DNA of 9,242 nt from Dehalococcoidia bacterium (GTDB lineage: Bacteria; Chloroflexota; Dehalococcoidia; SAR202; UBA826): the NCBI GenBank assembly GCA_012965485.1, contig DTSF01000223.1, positions 1 to 9,242 on the forward strand. The letters run 5' to 3'. How positions within the stretch are numbered: the stretch's first letter is position 1; each line of letters begins with the position of its first letter. The notes beneath the pieces were generated by a model. It saw only the letters and a list, made by a program, of their open reading frames with translations, had not been told where the DNA came from and ran no database searches. Below, one piece after another: positions 1-7,123 of this stretch. Both the position numbers and the translations under genes were made by a program.

Positions 1-50
1 CAAATAAATACAAATAACAAAACAAACCAACACAAATAGTAAATACACAA
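1..50. other. A/C-rich low-complexity left edge
   Basis: The first 50 bases are almost entirely A and C with some T and a single G (position 39). The short word CAAATA recurs at 1, 11 and 33. From about position 51 the composition changes abruptly to ordinary coding sequence. An in-frame TAA at 15-17 closes the cofG frame inside this stretch. It has no Shine-Dalgarno-like sequence and no recognisable promoter. The simplest reading is an assembly or contig-end artefact that has replaced the true 5' end of cofG. A genuine A-rich leader is possible but less likely. Confidence 0.5.
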
Positions 51-1226
51 ATTAGCGAGATCCTTTCCAAGGCATCGGAATTTGCTGAACTTACTGATAA
101 AGAAGTTCTCTCACTGGGTAACTATTCAGAAGATCACATAGATGAACTGTGCCGTGCTGCATCTAGCATTAGAGATTATGGTAAGGGGAGAACGGTCACC
201 TTTTCTCCAAAGGTTTTCATTCCATTGACGAGACTGTGTCGTGATTACTGTGGGTACTGCACGTTCAGAGTAGATCCTGATCAGACAGAAAATCTATATA
301 TGAGCCCTGAAGAAGTGCTGAATGTGGCAAGAGCGGGAGAAATTTTGGGGTGTACAGAGGCTTTATTCACTCTTGGGGAAAGGCCAGAATTAAAGTATGC
401 CGAAGCCAAGAAATGGCTTTCAATTCACGGTTACGACAGCACCTTGGACTATTTAAGCGCTATGACGGAACTGGTGGTGAAAGAGACAAAACTTTTACCT
501 CATGCCAATCCTGGAACAATGACTCACAGAGAGCTAAACACTCTGAAAGATTCGAATCCCTCAACTGGATTAATGTTGGAAAGTACCAGCGAACTTCTAT
601 ATCAGGTCGGTGGTCCTCATGAATTTGCGCCAAGTAAGAGGCCGATTGTGAGGTTAAAAACTATTTCGATAGCTGGGGAATTGAGAATTCCATTTACCAC
701 GGGTTTGCTTATAGGTATAGGTGAAACTATGGCAGATAGAATGGAGTCTCTATTAGAAATTAGGAATTTGCAACGAAGGTTTAATCATATCCAGGAGATA
801 ATAATTCAAAATTTTAGGGCGAAGCCAGAGACACCGATGGCGGAATCTCCAGATGCTGAAATTCCAGAAATGCTGTGGACAGTTGCTGCAGCGCGGCTTA
901 TTTTAGGCCCCAGTGCCAATATACAGGTGCCCCCAAACCTTAGTTCGGAGAACTACGAGGTTTATTTGAAGGCTGGTGTAAATGACTGGGGTGGGGTCTC
1001 TCCTCTGACAATTGATTATGTTAATCCTGAAGCACCGTGGCCTCTCATAACCAACCTGAAATCCAAAACAGAGTCGGCAGGGTTTGAATTGCGCCCAAGA
1101 TTGGCGGTATACCCAGAGTATTTTCTTGATACTGATGAATACTTACCGTTAGACTTGCTCACAAAGGTGAGGGAATTGGCTGATGATGAAGGATATGTAA
1201 AGGAAGGTATTGACAGATATGTCTGA
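51..1226 (+). CDS. cofG: FO synthase subunit 1 (CofG), 5' end uncertain
   Basis: This is the radical-SAM enzyme for the second half of FO synthesis. It takes the tyrosine-derived adduct made by CofH and closes the ring to 7,8-didemethyl-8-hydroxy-5-deazariboflavin, the chromophore of F420, in the cytoplasm. The CxxxCxxC iron-sulfur/SAM motif is CRDYCGYC, whose cysteines are residues 63, 67 and 70 counting from codon 51. Other family signatures are LLPHANPG, GLMLEST, GLLIGIGET, QNFRAKP, NDWGGVSP and NPEAPWP. The match is to the CofG half of actinobacterial FbiC as much as to stand-alone CofG. Start: the frame is open from 18, just after a TAA at 15-17, and reads as FbiC-like N-terminal sequence from about 51 (SEIL, ELCRAASSIRDYG, GRTVTFSPKV). 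It contains no ATG, GTG or TTG until the TTG at 225, which lies inside the conserved IPLTRLC segment and would delete essential sequence. The start at 51 (ATT) marks where convincing coding begins and is not a confirmed initiation codon. The gene overlaps cofH. Confidence 0.9.
   Translation: MSEILSKASEFAELTDKEVLSLGNYSEDHIDELCRAASSIRDYGKGRTVTFSPKVFIPLTRLCRDYCGYCTFRVDPDQTENLYMSPEEVLNVARAGEILGCTEALFTLGERPELKYAEAKKWLSIHGYDSTLDYLSAMTELVVKETKLLPHANPGTMTHRELNTLKDSNPSTGLMLESTSELLYQVGGPHEFAPSKRPIVRLKTISIAGELRIPFTTGLLIGIGETMADRMESLLEIRNLQRRFNHIQEIIIQNFRAKPETPMAESPDAEIPEMLWTVAAARLILGPSANIQVPPNLSSENYEVYLKAGVNDWGGVSPLTIDYVNPEAPWPLITNLKSKTESAGFELRPRLAVYPEYFLDTDEYLPLDLLTKVRELADDEGYVKEGIDRYV
1201..1207 (+). 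promoter_or_regulatory. Ribosome binding site of cofH
   Basis: AGGAAGG lies inside the end of cofG, 11 nt before the ATG at 1219 but only 2 nt before the alternative TTG at 1210. The spacing favours the ATG and implies translational coupling of cofH to cofG. Confidence 0.55.
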
Positions 1227-2529
1227 TATTGAATCAAATGACTTGAACATGGATTTTTCCGGCCTGCTGGGGTCAATAGATCCAGAAATATCCCGCGTTT
1301 TACACGCCGCTATTGCAGGTGAAGATATTTCAACATCGGACGCTTGTTTACTCTTGGATTCCCGAGGTCTGGAGTATAACGCTACGGTATTGGTCGCTGA
1401 TGTTTTGCGCAGAAGGACTGTGGGAGATATCGTGACATATGTTGTAAATAGAAACATTAATTTTACTAATGTCTGTATAAAAAGATGTGGATTCTGCGCG
1501 TTTAGTAGAGATTTCAGGCAAGAAGAAGGTTATCTATTACCAGTGGAGGAAATAGTCCGTCGGTCAAAAGAGGCGTGGGATTATGGAGCCACTGAGGTAT
1601 GTATACAGGCAGGCCTACCACCTCAAATGGAAGGAGATTTGTACATTCGGCTATGTGAGGCAATAAAAGCTGAACTTCCAGATATTCACATTCATGGTTT
1701 CTCTCCGGAAGAGGTTCTTTATGGATCAATCCGATCTAAGACATCCATAAGGCAATATCTCAGTGATTTGAAAAATGCAGGTGTGGGAAGCCTTCCGGGT
1801 ACCTCGGCAGAGATATTGGATCAGGCCTTAAGGGATAAAATATCCCCGGGCCGTATAACAAAGAACCAATGGATTGAGGTTATAACTACTGCACACGATC
1901 TAGGCATCCAAACTACATCTACTGTGATGTTTGGTCACGTTGAGACAAATCGGCAAATTGCCGAACACATCGATATTATTCGGAATATACAGATGGAAAC
2001 GGGCGGGTTTACAGAATTCGTACCGTTGAGCTTTGTTAATTCCGAAGCCCCTATGTTTCTTAAAGGGTTAATTCCTGATGTTAGGACTGGCCCTACTGGT
2101 ATGGATGTGGTGAAGGTACACGCTGTGGCAAGAATTATGTTAAATAATTGGATCCCGAACATTCAAGCTTCATGGGTTAAAGAGGGAGATCGTGTTTCAC
2201 AATTACTCCTGACTTCAGGGGTAAATGATTTGGGTGGTACGCTGATTAACGAAAGTATTTCTACGTCGGCAGGAGCCCAACATGGCCAGCTAATGAAGCC
2301 TTCCCAATTCAGGAATATGATACGTGATGCCGGAAGAGTGCCGGCGGAAAGATTTACCGATTACAGTTTGCGAAAAGTTTATGACAAGTCGGATAACGAG
2401 AAAGATCCGTTAGATCTACTGGAAGATAACGTAGAGGAAATATTTGGTTCGTACAATAAGCTCATCGGGATGGAAAATTTCCGATTTGAGCACCCACGAA
2501 AGGTCGCCGAAAGAACTGCTGGTGTATGA
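1219..2529 (+). CDS. cofH: FO synthase subunit 2 (CofH)
   Basis: This radical-SAM enzyme joins L-tyrosine to 5-amino-6-ribitylaminouracil, the first step of FO/F420 chromophore synthesis, and hands the product to CofG. The protein is 436 aa from the ATG. After an N-terminal helical region comes NFTNVCIKRCGFCAF, with cluster cysteines at residues 86, 90 and 93. Further family marks are the IHGFSPEEV segment, the SLPGTSAEIL segment, TSTVMFGHVE, FVPLSF and GVNDLGGTLINE. MqnC and MqnE share the fold, but the combination with an adjacent CofG and the SLPGTSAEIL segment points to CofH. The C-terminus after the usual RVPAERFTDY region carries about 50 charged residues. The ATG at 1219 is preferred over the TTG at 1210 because of AGGAAGG spacing. 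The first 8 bp overlap the end of cofG. Having two separate genes resembles archaea, cyanobacteria and Chloroflexota, not the fused FbiC of actinobacteria. Confidence 0.94.
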   Translation: MSDIESNDLNMDFSGLLGSIDPEISRVLHAAIAGEDISTSDACLLLDSRGLEYNATVLVADVLRRRTVGDIVTYVVNRNINFTNVCIKRCGFCAFSRDFRQEEGYLLPVEEIVRRSKEAWDYGATEVCIQAGLPPQMEGDLYIRLCEAIKAELPDIHIHGFSPEEVLYGSIRSKTSIRQYLSDLKNAGVGSLPGTSAEILDQALRDKISPGRITKNQWIEVITTAHDLGIQTTSTVMFGHVETNRQIAEHIDIIRNIQMETGGFTEFVPLSFVNSEAPMFLKGLIPDVRTGPTGMDVVKVHAVARIMLNNWIPNIQASWVKEGDRVSQLLLTSGVNDLGGTLINESISTSAGAQHGQLMKPSQFRNMIRDAGRVPAERFTDYSLRKVYDKSDNEKDPLDLLEDNVEEIFGSYNKLIGMENFRFEHPRKVAERTAGV

Positions 2530-2545
2530 GGATAGGTTAATTGGA

Positions 2546-3097
2546 TTAATGCGGTTGCGCAATTTTCAATAGATGTGCGTGCTTCTCCCTTAACTTCATC
2601 ACCTTTGGTGCAATTATGAACTGACAGTAAGGTTGGTAAGGATTGTTTTTGAAGAATGATTGATGGTAATTCTCACCTTCATAGAATTTTGAGGCATCGG
2701 TCACTTCTGTCACGATTGGATCAGGGAATACTTTCTCATCGTTCAGATATTTTATCGACTGTTCAGCGAATTTTTTCTGAGTATCATTGTGATAGAAGAT
2801 TGCAGATCTGTACTGAGTTCCCACATCAGCGCCTTGCCTGTTTAGTGTCGTTGGATCATGGTAACTGAAGAAAATCTCCAGGACAGTTTGATAATCCAAC
2901 ACGGTTTGATCGTAATAAACTTCAATTGCCTCTGCATGGCCAGTGGTACCTGTGCAAATCTCTTCATAGGATGGGTTCTTAATAGTCCCCCCTATGTATC
3001 CTGATACTACCCGATCTACTCCTTCAACTAACTCGAAAACGGCTTCAATACACCAAAAACATCCCGCCGCCAGTGTAGCTTTTTCTATAGAACTCAT
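2546..3097 (-). CDS. msrA: Peptide-methionine (S)-S-oxide reductase MsrA
   Basis: MsrA reduces the S-epimer of methionine sulfoxide, free or in protein, and so repairs oxidative damage in the cytoplasm, normally with thioredoxin as electron donor. The protein is 183 aa, of typical size for the single-domain enzyme. The catalytic motif GCFWC sits at residues 12-16, with Cys13 as nucleophile. It is followed by GHAEA, DPTTLNRQGADVGTQYRS and the NYHQ motif. A cysteine in PYCQF near residue 158 is placed like the resolving cysteine of two-Cys enzymes. No MsrB domain is fused, and no signal peptide is visible. The start at 3097 is chosen over the ATG at 3118 because AAGGTGG lies 8 nt upstream of it and homology starts close to it. 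The gene is convergent with cofH (16 bp apart) and divergent from the exporter operon. Confidence 0.95.
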   Translation of the reverse strand: MSSIEKATLAAGCFWCIEAVFELVEGVDRVVSGYIGGTIKNPSYEEICTGTTGHAEAIEVYYDQTVLDYQTVLEIFFSYHDPTTLNRQGADVGTQYRSAIFYHNDTQKKFAEQSIKYLNDEKVFPDPIVTEVTDASKFYEGENYHQSFFKNNPYQPYCQFIIAPKVMKLREKHAHLLKIAQPH

Positions 3098-3105
3098 GCC
3101 TTTTA

Positions 3106-3112
3106 CCACCTT
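3106..3112 (-). promoter_or_regulatory. Ribosome binding site of msrA
   Basis: On the minus strand this reads AAGGTGG, 8 nt ahead of the ATG at 3097. It lies inside the longer reading frame that begins at 3118, and so argues for the shorter 183-residue protein. Confidence 0.55.
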
Positions 3113-3150
3113 ACACACATTTTGGACTAATCCATGTTTCTTCGCATGGG

Positions 3151-3178
3151 ATTATACCCTTATGGTAAATGATATGAA
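3151..3178 (-). promoter_or_regulatory. Possible sigma-70-type promoter of msrA
   Basis: On the minus strand TTCATA (3178-3173, 4 of 6 matches to TTGACA) is followed after 16 bp by a perfect TATAAT (3156-3151). This would start transcription near 3144 and give a leader of roughly 45-50 nt before the msrA ATG. The -10 match is strong and the -35 moderate. No experimental support is available, and an AT-rich intergenic region yields such matches fairly easily. Confidence 0.4.
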
Positions 3179-3210
3179 TGAGATTGGAGATTCGTGTAGG
3201 ATTCTCTGAT

Positions 3211-3238
3211 GTTCAGTAACTGTGGAGTAGGTTCAGTA
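3211..3238. repeat. GTTCAGTA direct repeat pair upstream of the MFS gene
   Basis: The identical octamer GTTCAGTA occurs at 3211-3218 and 3231-3238, exactly 20 bp apart. Each copy is followed by a TGTG after 2 or 4 further bases. The second copy ends 5 bp before the GTG start at 3244. Two helical turns of spacing puts both copies on the same face of the helix, which suits an operator bound by a dimeric regulator. No regulator gene lies in the window. It could also be a chance 20-bp imperfect duplication. Confidence 0.3.
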
Positions 3239-3243
3239 GTTCT

Positions 3244-4461
3244 GTGAGGAAAATTTTAGAAAGGGCTTTTAATTCCCTAAACGTTCGAGGATTTCGTTTC
3301 ATGTGGTTAGGAGATTTGGCTCTCTCAACCGCAGAATTTATGGAAATCCTGATCCTGTCCTGGTATATATTAGGGCAAACCGAGTCTCCTCTTGTTCTGG
3401 GAATTTTTGCCGCACTTAGATTTACTGGCACAGTAATAGCGCCTTTTTTCGGGGTTATAGTCGATAGTCTAGGAAGGCGGCGTATATATATATTCGCTCG
3501 GATTTCATTTGTCATATTGTCTTCGTCAATTTTCATATTAACCTTGTTTGATCTTCTAAGCGTAATAGCGGTTTTGATTATCGCGGCCCTTGTCGGGCTT
3601 TCCCGCTCCTTAGATATGATTGTCAGACATTCTGTGCTTCCGGTTATTGTTTCTTCTTCTCAATTGCAAAATGGTGTTGCTCTCTTGAGAACTGGAAGAG
3701 ATATGACACAGATCATTGGTCCGGTTTTGGGAGGGATTCTATTGGAGTCAGTTGGTGTAGGGAAAAGCTATCTTTTCATTATTGCTTTGCATTTATTCTC
3801 TTTGCTCTTTGTATTCCTGATTCCAGGAGTGCCCAATACCGCTATAAAAACTGCCCAGTCTATGTTTGAAAACCTCAAAGGGGGCTTTTCCTACGTCAAA
3901 GTAAATCCGTTTTTGTTTGGCCTGCTTGCTGTTGCGTTTATTGTAAACTTAACGGCATTTCCGTTAAACAACACACTCCTAGCAGTAATAGCAAGACAGG
4001 TTATGGAAATTGATGCAGCCGGGTTAGGATGGTTGATGGGTACATACTCTGCCGGCTCCCTACTGGGTTCACTACTTATTGGCTACTTTTCCACTATGGA
4101 TAGAGCAGGACGGGCAATGGTCGTCGGTTCAATATTTTGGCATATCGGTATCCTAATAATGGCTTATATGCAATGGTTCTACGTATCTTTGCCGGTTTTG
4201 TTTTTTGTCGGTATATCGCAGTCTTTTGCGATGGTCACGATGTCTATGATGCTGTTGAAATACACTTCAGCAGAAATGCGGGGTAGGGTTCTCGGTCTTC
4301 GCCAATTAGCTGTTTATGGTTTGCCAGTAGGCGTGTTGATTTCTGGATTTATAGCGGAAAATAGTGATGTATCACTTGCTTTAATTTTCAATGGTTTACT
4401 TGGTTTGTTTATACTGGTACTCGCCATTGCGAAGTGGCCTGAAATGTGGCAAAGAAGGTAA
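3244..4461 (+). CDS. MFS transporter, MFS_3/EntS-like exporter
   Basis: This is a 405-residue inner-membrane protein of the major facilitator superfamily, most like the MFS_3 (EntS/macrolide-exporter-like) group of proton-driven drug or siderophore exporters. About 10-12 hydrophobic segments can be seen, with clear ones near residues 24-43, 50-72, 84-101, 104-120, 155-170, 176-194, 222-240, 262-281, 292-309, 314-333, 355-370 and 378-397. The loop after the second segment holds a motif A variant (GVIVDSLGRRR, 70-80). Other group marks are the N-G-V-A-L segment near 143-147, IIGPVLGGILLE at 157-168 and EMRGRVLGL at 344-352. The start is GTG at 3244: a TAA at 3217 closes the frame upstream, and the next ATG (residue 20) would cut into the first membrane segment. 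The ribosome site is weak (GGAG at 3224, AGG at 3229). It is the first gene of a four-gene run. The substrate cannot be inferred. Confidence 0.85.
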   Translation: MRKILERAFNSLNVRGFRFMWLGDLALSTAEFMEILILSWYILGQTESPLVLGIFAALRFTGTVIAPFFGVIVDSLGRRRIYIFARISFVILSSSIFILTLFDLLSVIAVLIIAALVGLSRSLDMIVRHSVLPVIVSSSQLQNGVALLRTGRDMTQIIGPVLGGILLESVGVGKSYLFIIALHLFSLLFVFLIPGVPNTAIKTAQSMFENLKGGFSYVKVNPFLFGLLAVAFIVNLTAFPLNNTLLAVIARQVMEIDAAGLGWLMGTYSAGSLLGSLLIGYFSTMDRAGRAMVVGSIFWHIGILIMAYMQWFYVSLPVLFFVGISQSFAMVTMSMMLLKYTSAEMRGRVLGLRQLAVYGLPVGVLISGFIAENSDVSLALIFNGLLGLFILVLAIAKWPEMWQRR

Positions 4462-4482
4462 TTAGTTTTAAGGACTTAGAAT

Positions 4483-5001
4483 ATGACACCGGAAGAACAG
4501 AGAGTTAGGGATTATCTCATTTCACAAGGTGGAAAATATCCCTTTGGAGAGCTTTGGGTAAGATCAATAGCCGCTCGCTTAGAACTCATAAAGGAAGTAA
4601 CAGACGTAAATCAAAAGCAAGCCGACTTCTCTTTCGATAGTGCTGAATGGACTATTTCAGAAATTTTAGAACACGTTATGACAAGTACACACACAGTAAC
4701 TAATTTGATATCGGAACTCGCTATTGGGAATACTGGAGATTCTTCTAATATAGATCCTCCAAGGAAGGTTTCTAATTTAAGTATTGATGAATTGCGCAAA
4801 GGACTCTTAGACGGGGCATTCAAATGGACATCTATGACGGATAATCTTCCAGTCATGCCAAATATGGATCAAATGTCAAACCATAGTTTTTTTGGGGACC
4901 TGCATGCTGGAGCTTGGTACTTGTTTCAAAGAGTTCATGATTTAGATCATTTGAATCAGATCAGAAATAATAAATCTCATACAGACTATCCAAATATTTA
5001 A
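4483..5001 (+). CDS. DinB-fold metalloprotein, function unknown
   Basis: The protein is 172 aa, soluble, with no signal peptide or membrane segment. It looks like a DinB/YfiT-superfamily four-helix bundle. The evidence is the opening WTISEILEHV helix with His64, the usual first metal ligand, and a late helix VHDLDHLNQI with His152 and His156 in HxxxH spacing. Together these form the three-histidine metal site of the fold. Related proteins include thiol (mycothiol, bacillithiol) S-transferases and mycothiol-dependent isomerases, but many members have no known activity. The name comes from a DNA-damage-inducible gene and does not imply DNA repair here. AAGGA lies 8 nt before the ATG, and the gene starts 21 bp after the exporter stop, so co-transcription is likely. 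Position between an exporter and two LLM enzymes suggests a step in modifying the same small molecule, which is inference only. Confidence 0.72.
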   Translation: MTPEEQRVRDYLISQGGKYPFGELWVRSIAARLELIKEVTDVNQKQADFSFDSAEWTISEILEHVMTSTHTVTNLISELAIGNTGDSSNIDPPRKVSNLSIDELRKGLLDGAFKWTSMTDNLPVMPNMDQMSNHSFFGDLHAGAWYLFQRVHDLDHLNQIRNNKSHTDYPNI

Positions 5002-5026
5002 TATAGAAGTGTGATGGAAATTTCAT

Positions 5027-6070
5027 ATGAAAATAGCGGTACATTCATTCAGTGGAGTCACCTCAGATGCTTCAGATTGGCATCAAATATCAGAATTTGC
5101 TAGAGAAGCTGAAGCCTTAGGAGCTGATTCCATATGGACTTCGGAGGCCTGGGGGACTGATGCGATCACCCCTCTTGCATATCTGGCTGCTTCTACAACA
5201 AAAATACGGCTAGGTACAGGAATAGTACAGGTAGGAAGTCGAACTCCTGCCAACCTGGTAATGACAAGCCTAACTTTGCAATCTATGTCAGGGGGCCGGT
5301 TTATTCTCGGTTTAGGCACAAGCGGGCCTCAAGTTATTGAAGGTTGGCATGGGGTCACATTCGACAATCCCATATTAAGAACTAAAGAGCTTCTGGAGAT
5401 TCTTAAAATGGGCGTGGCCGGGAAAAAACTTCTCTACAAGGGGAATTATTATCAATTGCCTTTGGAAGGTGGGGAAGGAAAGGCTATAAGGACGAGTGCC
5501 AAGACTTGGGAAGTTCCTGTTTATGTGGCATCTCTGGGTCCTACCAACTTAGAAATGACAGGTGAAAAAGCTGATGGATGGATTGGGGGCTGTTTTATAC
5601 CCGAAACGGGAAATGTTTTTCTAGATAAAATCAAGAAAGGACTCTTGCGCTCAGGTAGAAAAATTGAAGACATAGATATATTGATCCCGGTTTCTTTGGA
5701 TTTCACCGATGAAGTCGAGGAAACGGCAAAAAAGCATGCACGTGGATATGGATTTACTTTTGGAGCTATGGGATCGGTAAAAAATAACTTCTATAAGAAT
5801 GCTTACGCCCGACAGGGTTATGGAGAGGTTGTGGATGAGGTTCAAAAGTTATGGGTGGAAGGCAGGAGAGAAGAAGCTCGGGACATGGTCCCTAGTGAGC
5901 TTGCTTTGAAATCCAATCTAATTGGCACAGATGAAATGATCAAAGAAAGACTTTTACTCTACAAGAATTTGGGGGTCAATACACTTAAAGTTAGTTTGCC
6001 CGGTGATGATATATCAAGTAAGACTGATGCTTTGGGTAGGCTCATGGACCTCGTTTTGGAATTGGATTAG
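5027..6070 (+). CDS. LLM-class oxidoreductase, probably F420-dependent
   Basis: This 347-residue protein is a luciferase-like (beta/alpha)8-barrel enzyme. The segment TSGPQVIEGWHG (98-109) is typical of the F420-using branch (Mer, F420-dependent glucose-6-phosphate dehydrogenase and their relatives). The early part also fits: an ADSIWTSEAWG strand end near 33-43, then IRLGTGIVQVGSRTPA at 60-75 and GGRFILGLG at 89-97. The likely reaction is hydride transfer between reduced F420 and an organic substrate, or the reverse, in the cytoplasm. Members of this branch are often annotated only as N5,N10-methylene-tetrahydromethanopterin reductase-like, and nothing here supports a true Mer role. The gene follows the DinB-like gene by 25 bp and precedes the second LLM gene by 5 bp. 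The ribosome site is weak (GATGGA about 9 nt upstream). cofG/cofH nearby would supply the cofactor. FMN use cannot be excluded. Confidence 0.85.
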   Translation: MKIAVHSFSGVTSDASDWHQISEFAREAEALGADSIWTSEAWGTDAITPLAYLAASTTKIRLGTGIVQVGSRTPANLVMTSLTLQSMSGGRFILGLGTSGPQVIEGWHGVTFDNPILRTKELLEILKMGVAGKKLLYKGNYYQLPLEGGEGKAIRTSAKTWEVPVYVASLGPTNLEMTGEKADGWIGGCFIPETGNVFLDKIKKGLLRSGRKIEDIDILIPVSLDFTDEVEETAKKHARGYGFTFGAMGSVKNNFYKNAYARQGYGEVVDEVQKLWVEGRREEARDMVPSELALKSNLIGTDEMIKERLLLYKNLGVNTLKVSLPGDDISSKTDALGRLMDLVLELD

Positions 6071-6075
6071 AAGAT

Positions 6076-7116
6076 ATGAAGTTAGGCCTTTTCACACATA
6101 TGTCTTGGCCCGAAGGAGTGAATCAAACTTCGGTATTCCATAATTCTGTAGAACAGGTTAAGTTGGCTGAGTCTATGGGATTCCATGGGGCTTGGTTTGC
6201 TGAGCACCATTTCACCCGCTACAGTATGGGCTCCTCTGTCTTACTAATGCTTGGGCACCTGGCAGCAGTAACGGAGAAAATACGTTTGGGTACCGCGGTA
6301 ATTGTTCCAAACTTGCATAATCCTATCAGGATTGCCGAGGACTCAGCCCTTGTAGATCTCTTAAGCCTGGGACGTTTAGATGTTGGCTTCGGGAGAGGTA
6401 CATATGGTTATGAATACGGTGGGTTTGGGGTACCAGTTGAAGATAGTCAATCTAGGTTTAGAGAGACGGTGCTTGCAGTAAGGGATTTATGGTGCGACAA
6501 AGGAGTAAGTATCGAGAGCCCCTTTTTTTCTGTTCGTAACGTGGATTTAGTTCCATCTGTTGTTCAGTCGCCTCATCCGCCTATATATATAGCTGCAACA
6601 AGGTCTGAGGAAACTTTGGATTTTATGATTTCAAACCAGTTTCTTTTGTGTATAGCGGTTGTTCAAGACACAGGTGCCGCTCTTGCTTTAGTAGAAAAAT
6701 ATAGAAAGTTATGTCAGCAGAAGGGACAACCCGATCATATGGATGACGTTCCATTTTTCCGCTATGTTCATGTGGCTGATACCGAGAGAAGTGCACTTGA
6801 AAATACCACAAAACATGTAGATTGGATACAGGATATTATGCAATGGCGTAGGAATTTAGCGGAATCTACTGAGGTTCATTTACCCATGGAAAAATGGAGG
6901 GCTGAGCGAAATGAGTTACCACCAGATAATCAATATATCTCTGAGAAAAGAGCATTTATAGGAACACCTGAAGCTGTTGCCGAAAAAATTATTATGCTAA
7001 GAGATCACGGAATTTCATATTTCGGATGCAATTTTGCGATGGGAGGCCTCTCGCAAGAAGAGGTAATTAGGTCTATGAAGTTGTTTGAAAAGAAAGTAAT
7101 ACCTTTAATTTCTTGA
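6076..7116 (+). CDS. LLM-class flavin-dependent monooxygenase (LuxA-like)
   Basis: This 346-residue protein is a bacterial luciferase-like enzyme of the FMN-type branch. Visible marks are GAWFAEHHF (38-46), IRLGTAVIVPNLHNPIRIAED (69-89) and GRLDVGFGRG (99-108). Near the C-terminus comes FIGTPEAVAEKI, the usual barrel-closing segment of these proteins. Such enzymes use reduced FMN and oxygen to hydroxylate, cleave or oxidise organic substrates, usually with a separate flavin reductase. No reductase gene lies in this window. It is clearly a different subfamily from the preceding LLM: it lacks the SGPQVIEGWHG segment and carries the AEHHF motif. The ATG comes 5 bp after the previous stop, so the two are probably translated together. 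The stop is 7 bp from the end of the opposing lyase gene, leaving no room for a separate terminator. Confidence 0.88.
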   Translation: MKLGLFTHMSWPEGVNQTSVFHNSVEQVKLAESMGFHGAWFAEHHFTRYSMGSSVLLMLGHLAAVTEKIRLGTAVIVPNLHNPIRIAEDSALVDLLSLGRLDVGFGRGTYGYEYGGFGVPVEDSQSRFRETVLAVRDLWCDKGVSIESPFFSVRNVDLVPSVVQSPHPPIYIAATRSEETLDFMISNQFLLCIAVVQDTGAALALVEKYRKLCQQKGQPDHMDDVPFFRYVHVADTERSALENTTKHVDWIQDIMQWRRNLAESTEVHLPMEKWRAERNELPPDNQYISEKRAFIGTPEAVAEKIIMLRDHGISYFGCNFAMGGLSQEEVIRSMKLFEKKVIPLIS

Positions 7117-7123
7117 ACGATGA

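Noticed and set aside
350..622. Overlapping reading frames in other frames or strands (for example 350-622 plus, 1149-1457 minus, 8622-8894 minus)
   Set aside because: They lie within genes with strong family motifs, have no plausible domains of their own and are shadows of the real coding frames.
1210..1218. cofH starting at the TTG at 1210
   Set aside because: AGGAAGG ends only 2 nt before it, too close for initiation. The ATG at 1219 has an acceptable 11-nt spacing.
225..1226. cofG starting at the TTG at 225
   Set aside because: The codon is the leucine of the conserved IPLTRLC segment, and the upstream frame from about 51 encodes clear CofG/FbiC N-terminal sequence, so this start is too late.
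2537..2549. TTAAT-TGG-ATTAA hairpin between cofH and msrA as a terminator
   Set aside because: A 5-bp all-A/T stem without a T-run is far too weak for an intrinsic terminator.
3481..3495. TATATATATA runs here and near 6581-6590 as promoters or repeats
   Set aside because: Both lie inside well-supported coding regions, encoding Ile-Tyr-Ile segments, and are explained by codon choice.
5021..5032. 12-bp perfect palindrome TTTCATATGAAA across the start of the first LLM gene
   Set aside because: Palindromes of this length are expected a couple of times in 9 kb, and this AT-rich one overlaps the start codon and the first codons. There is no second copy.
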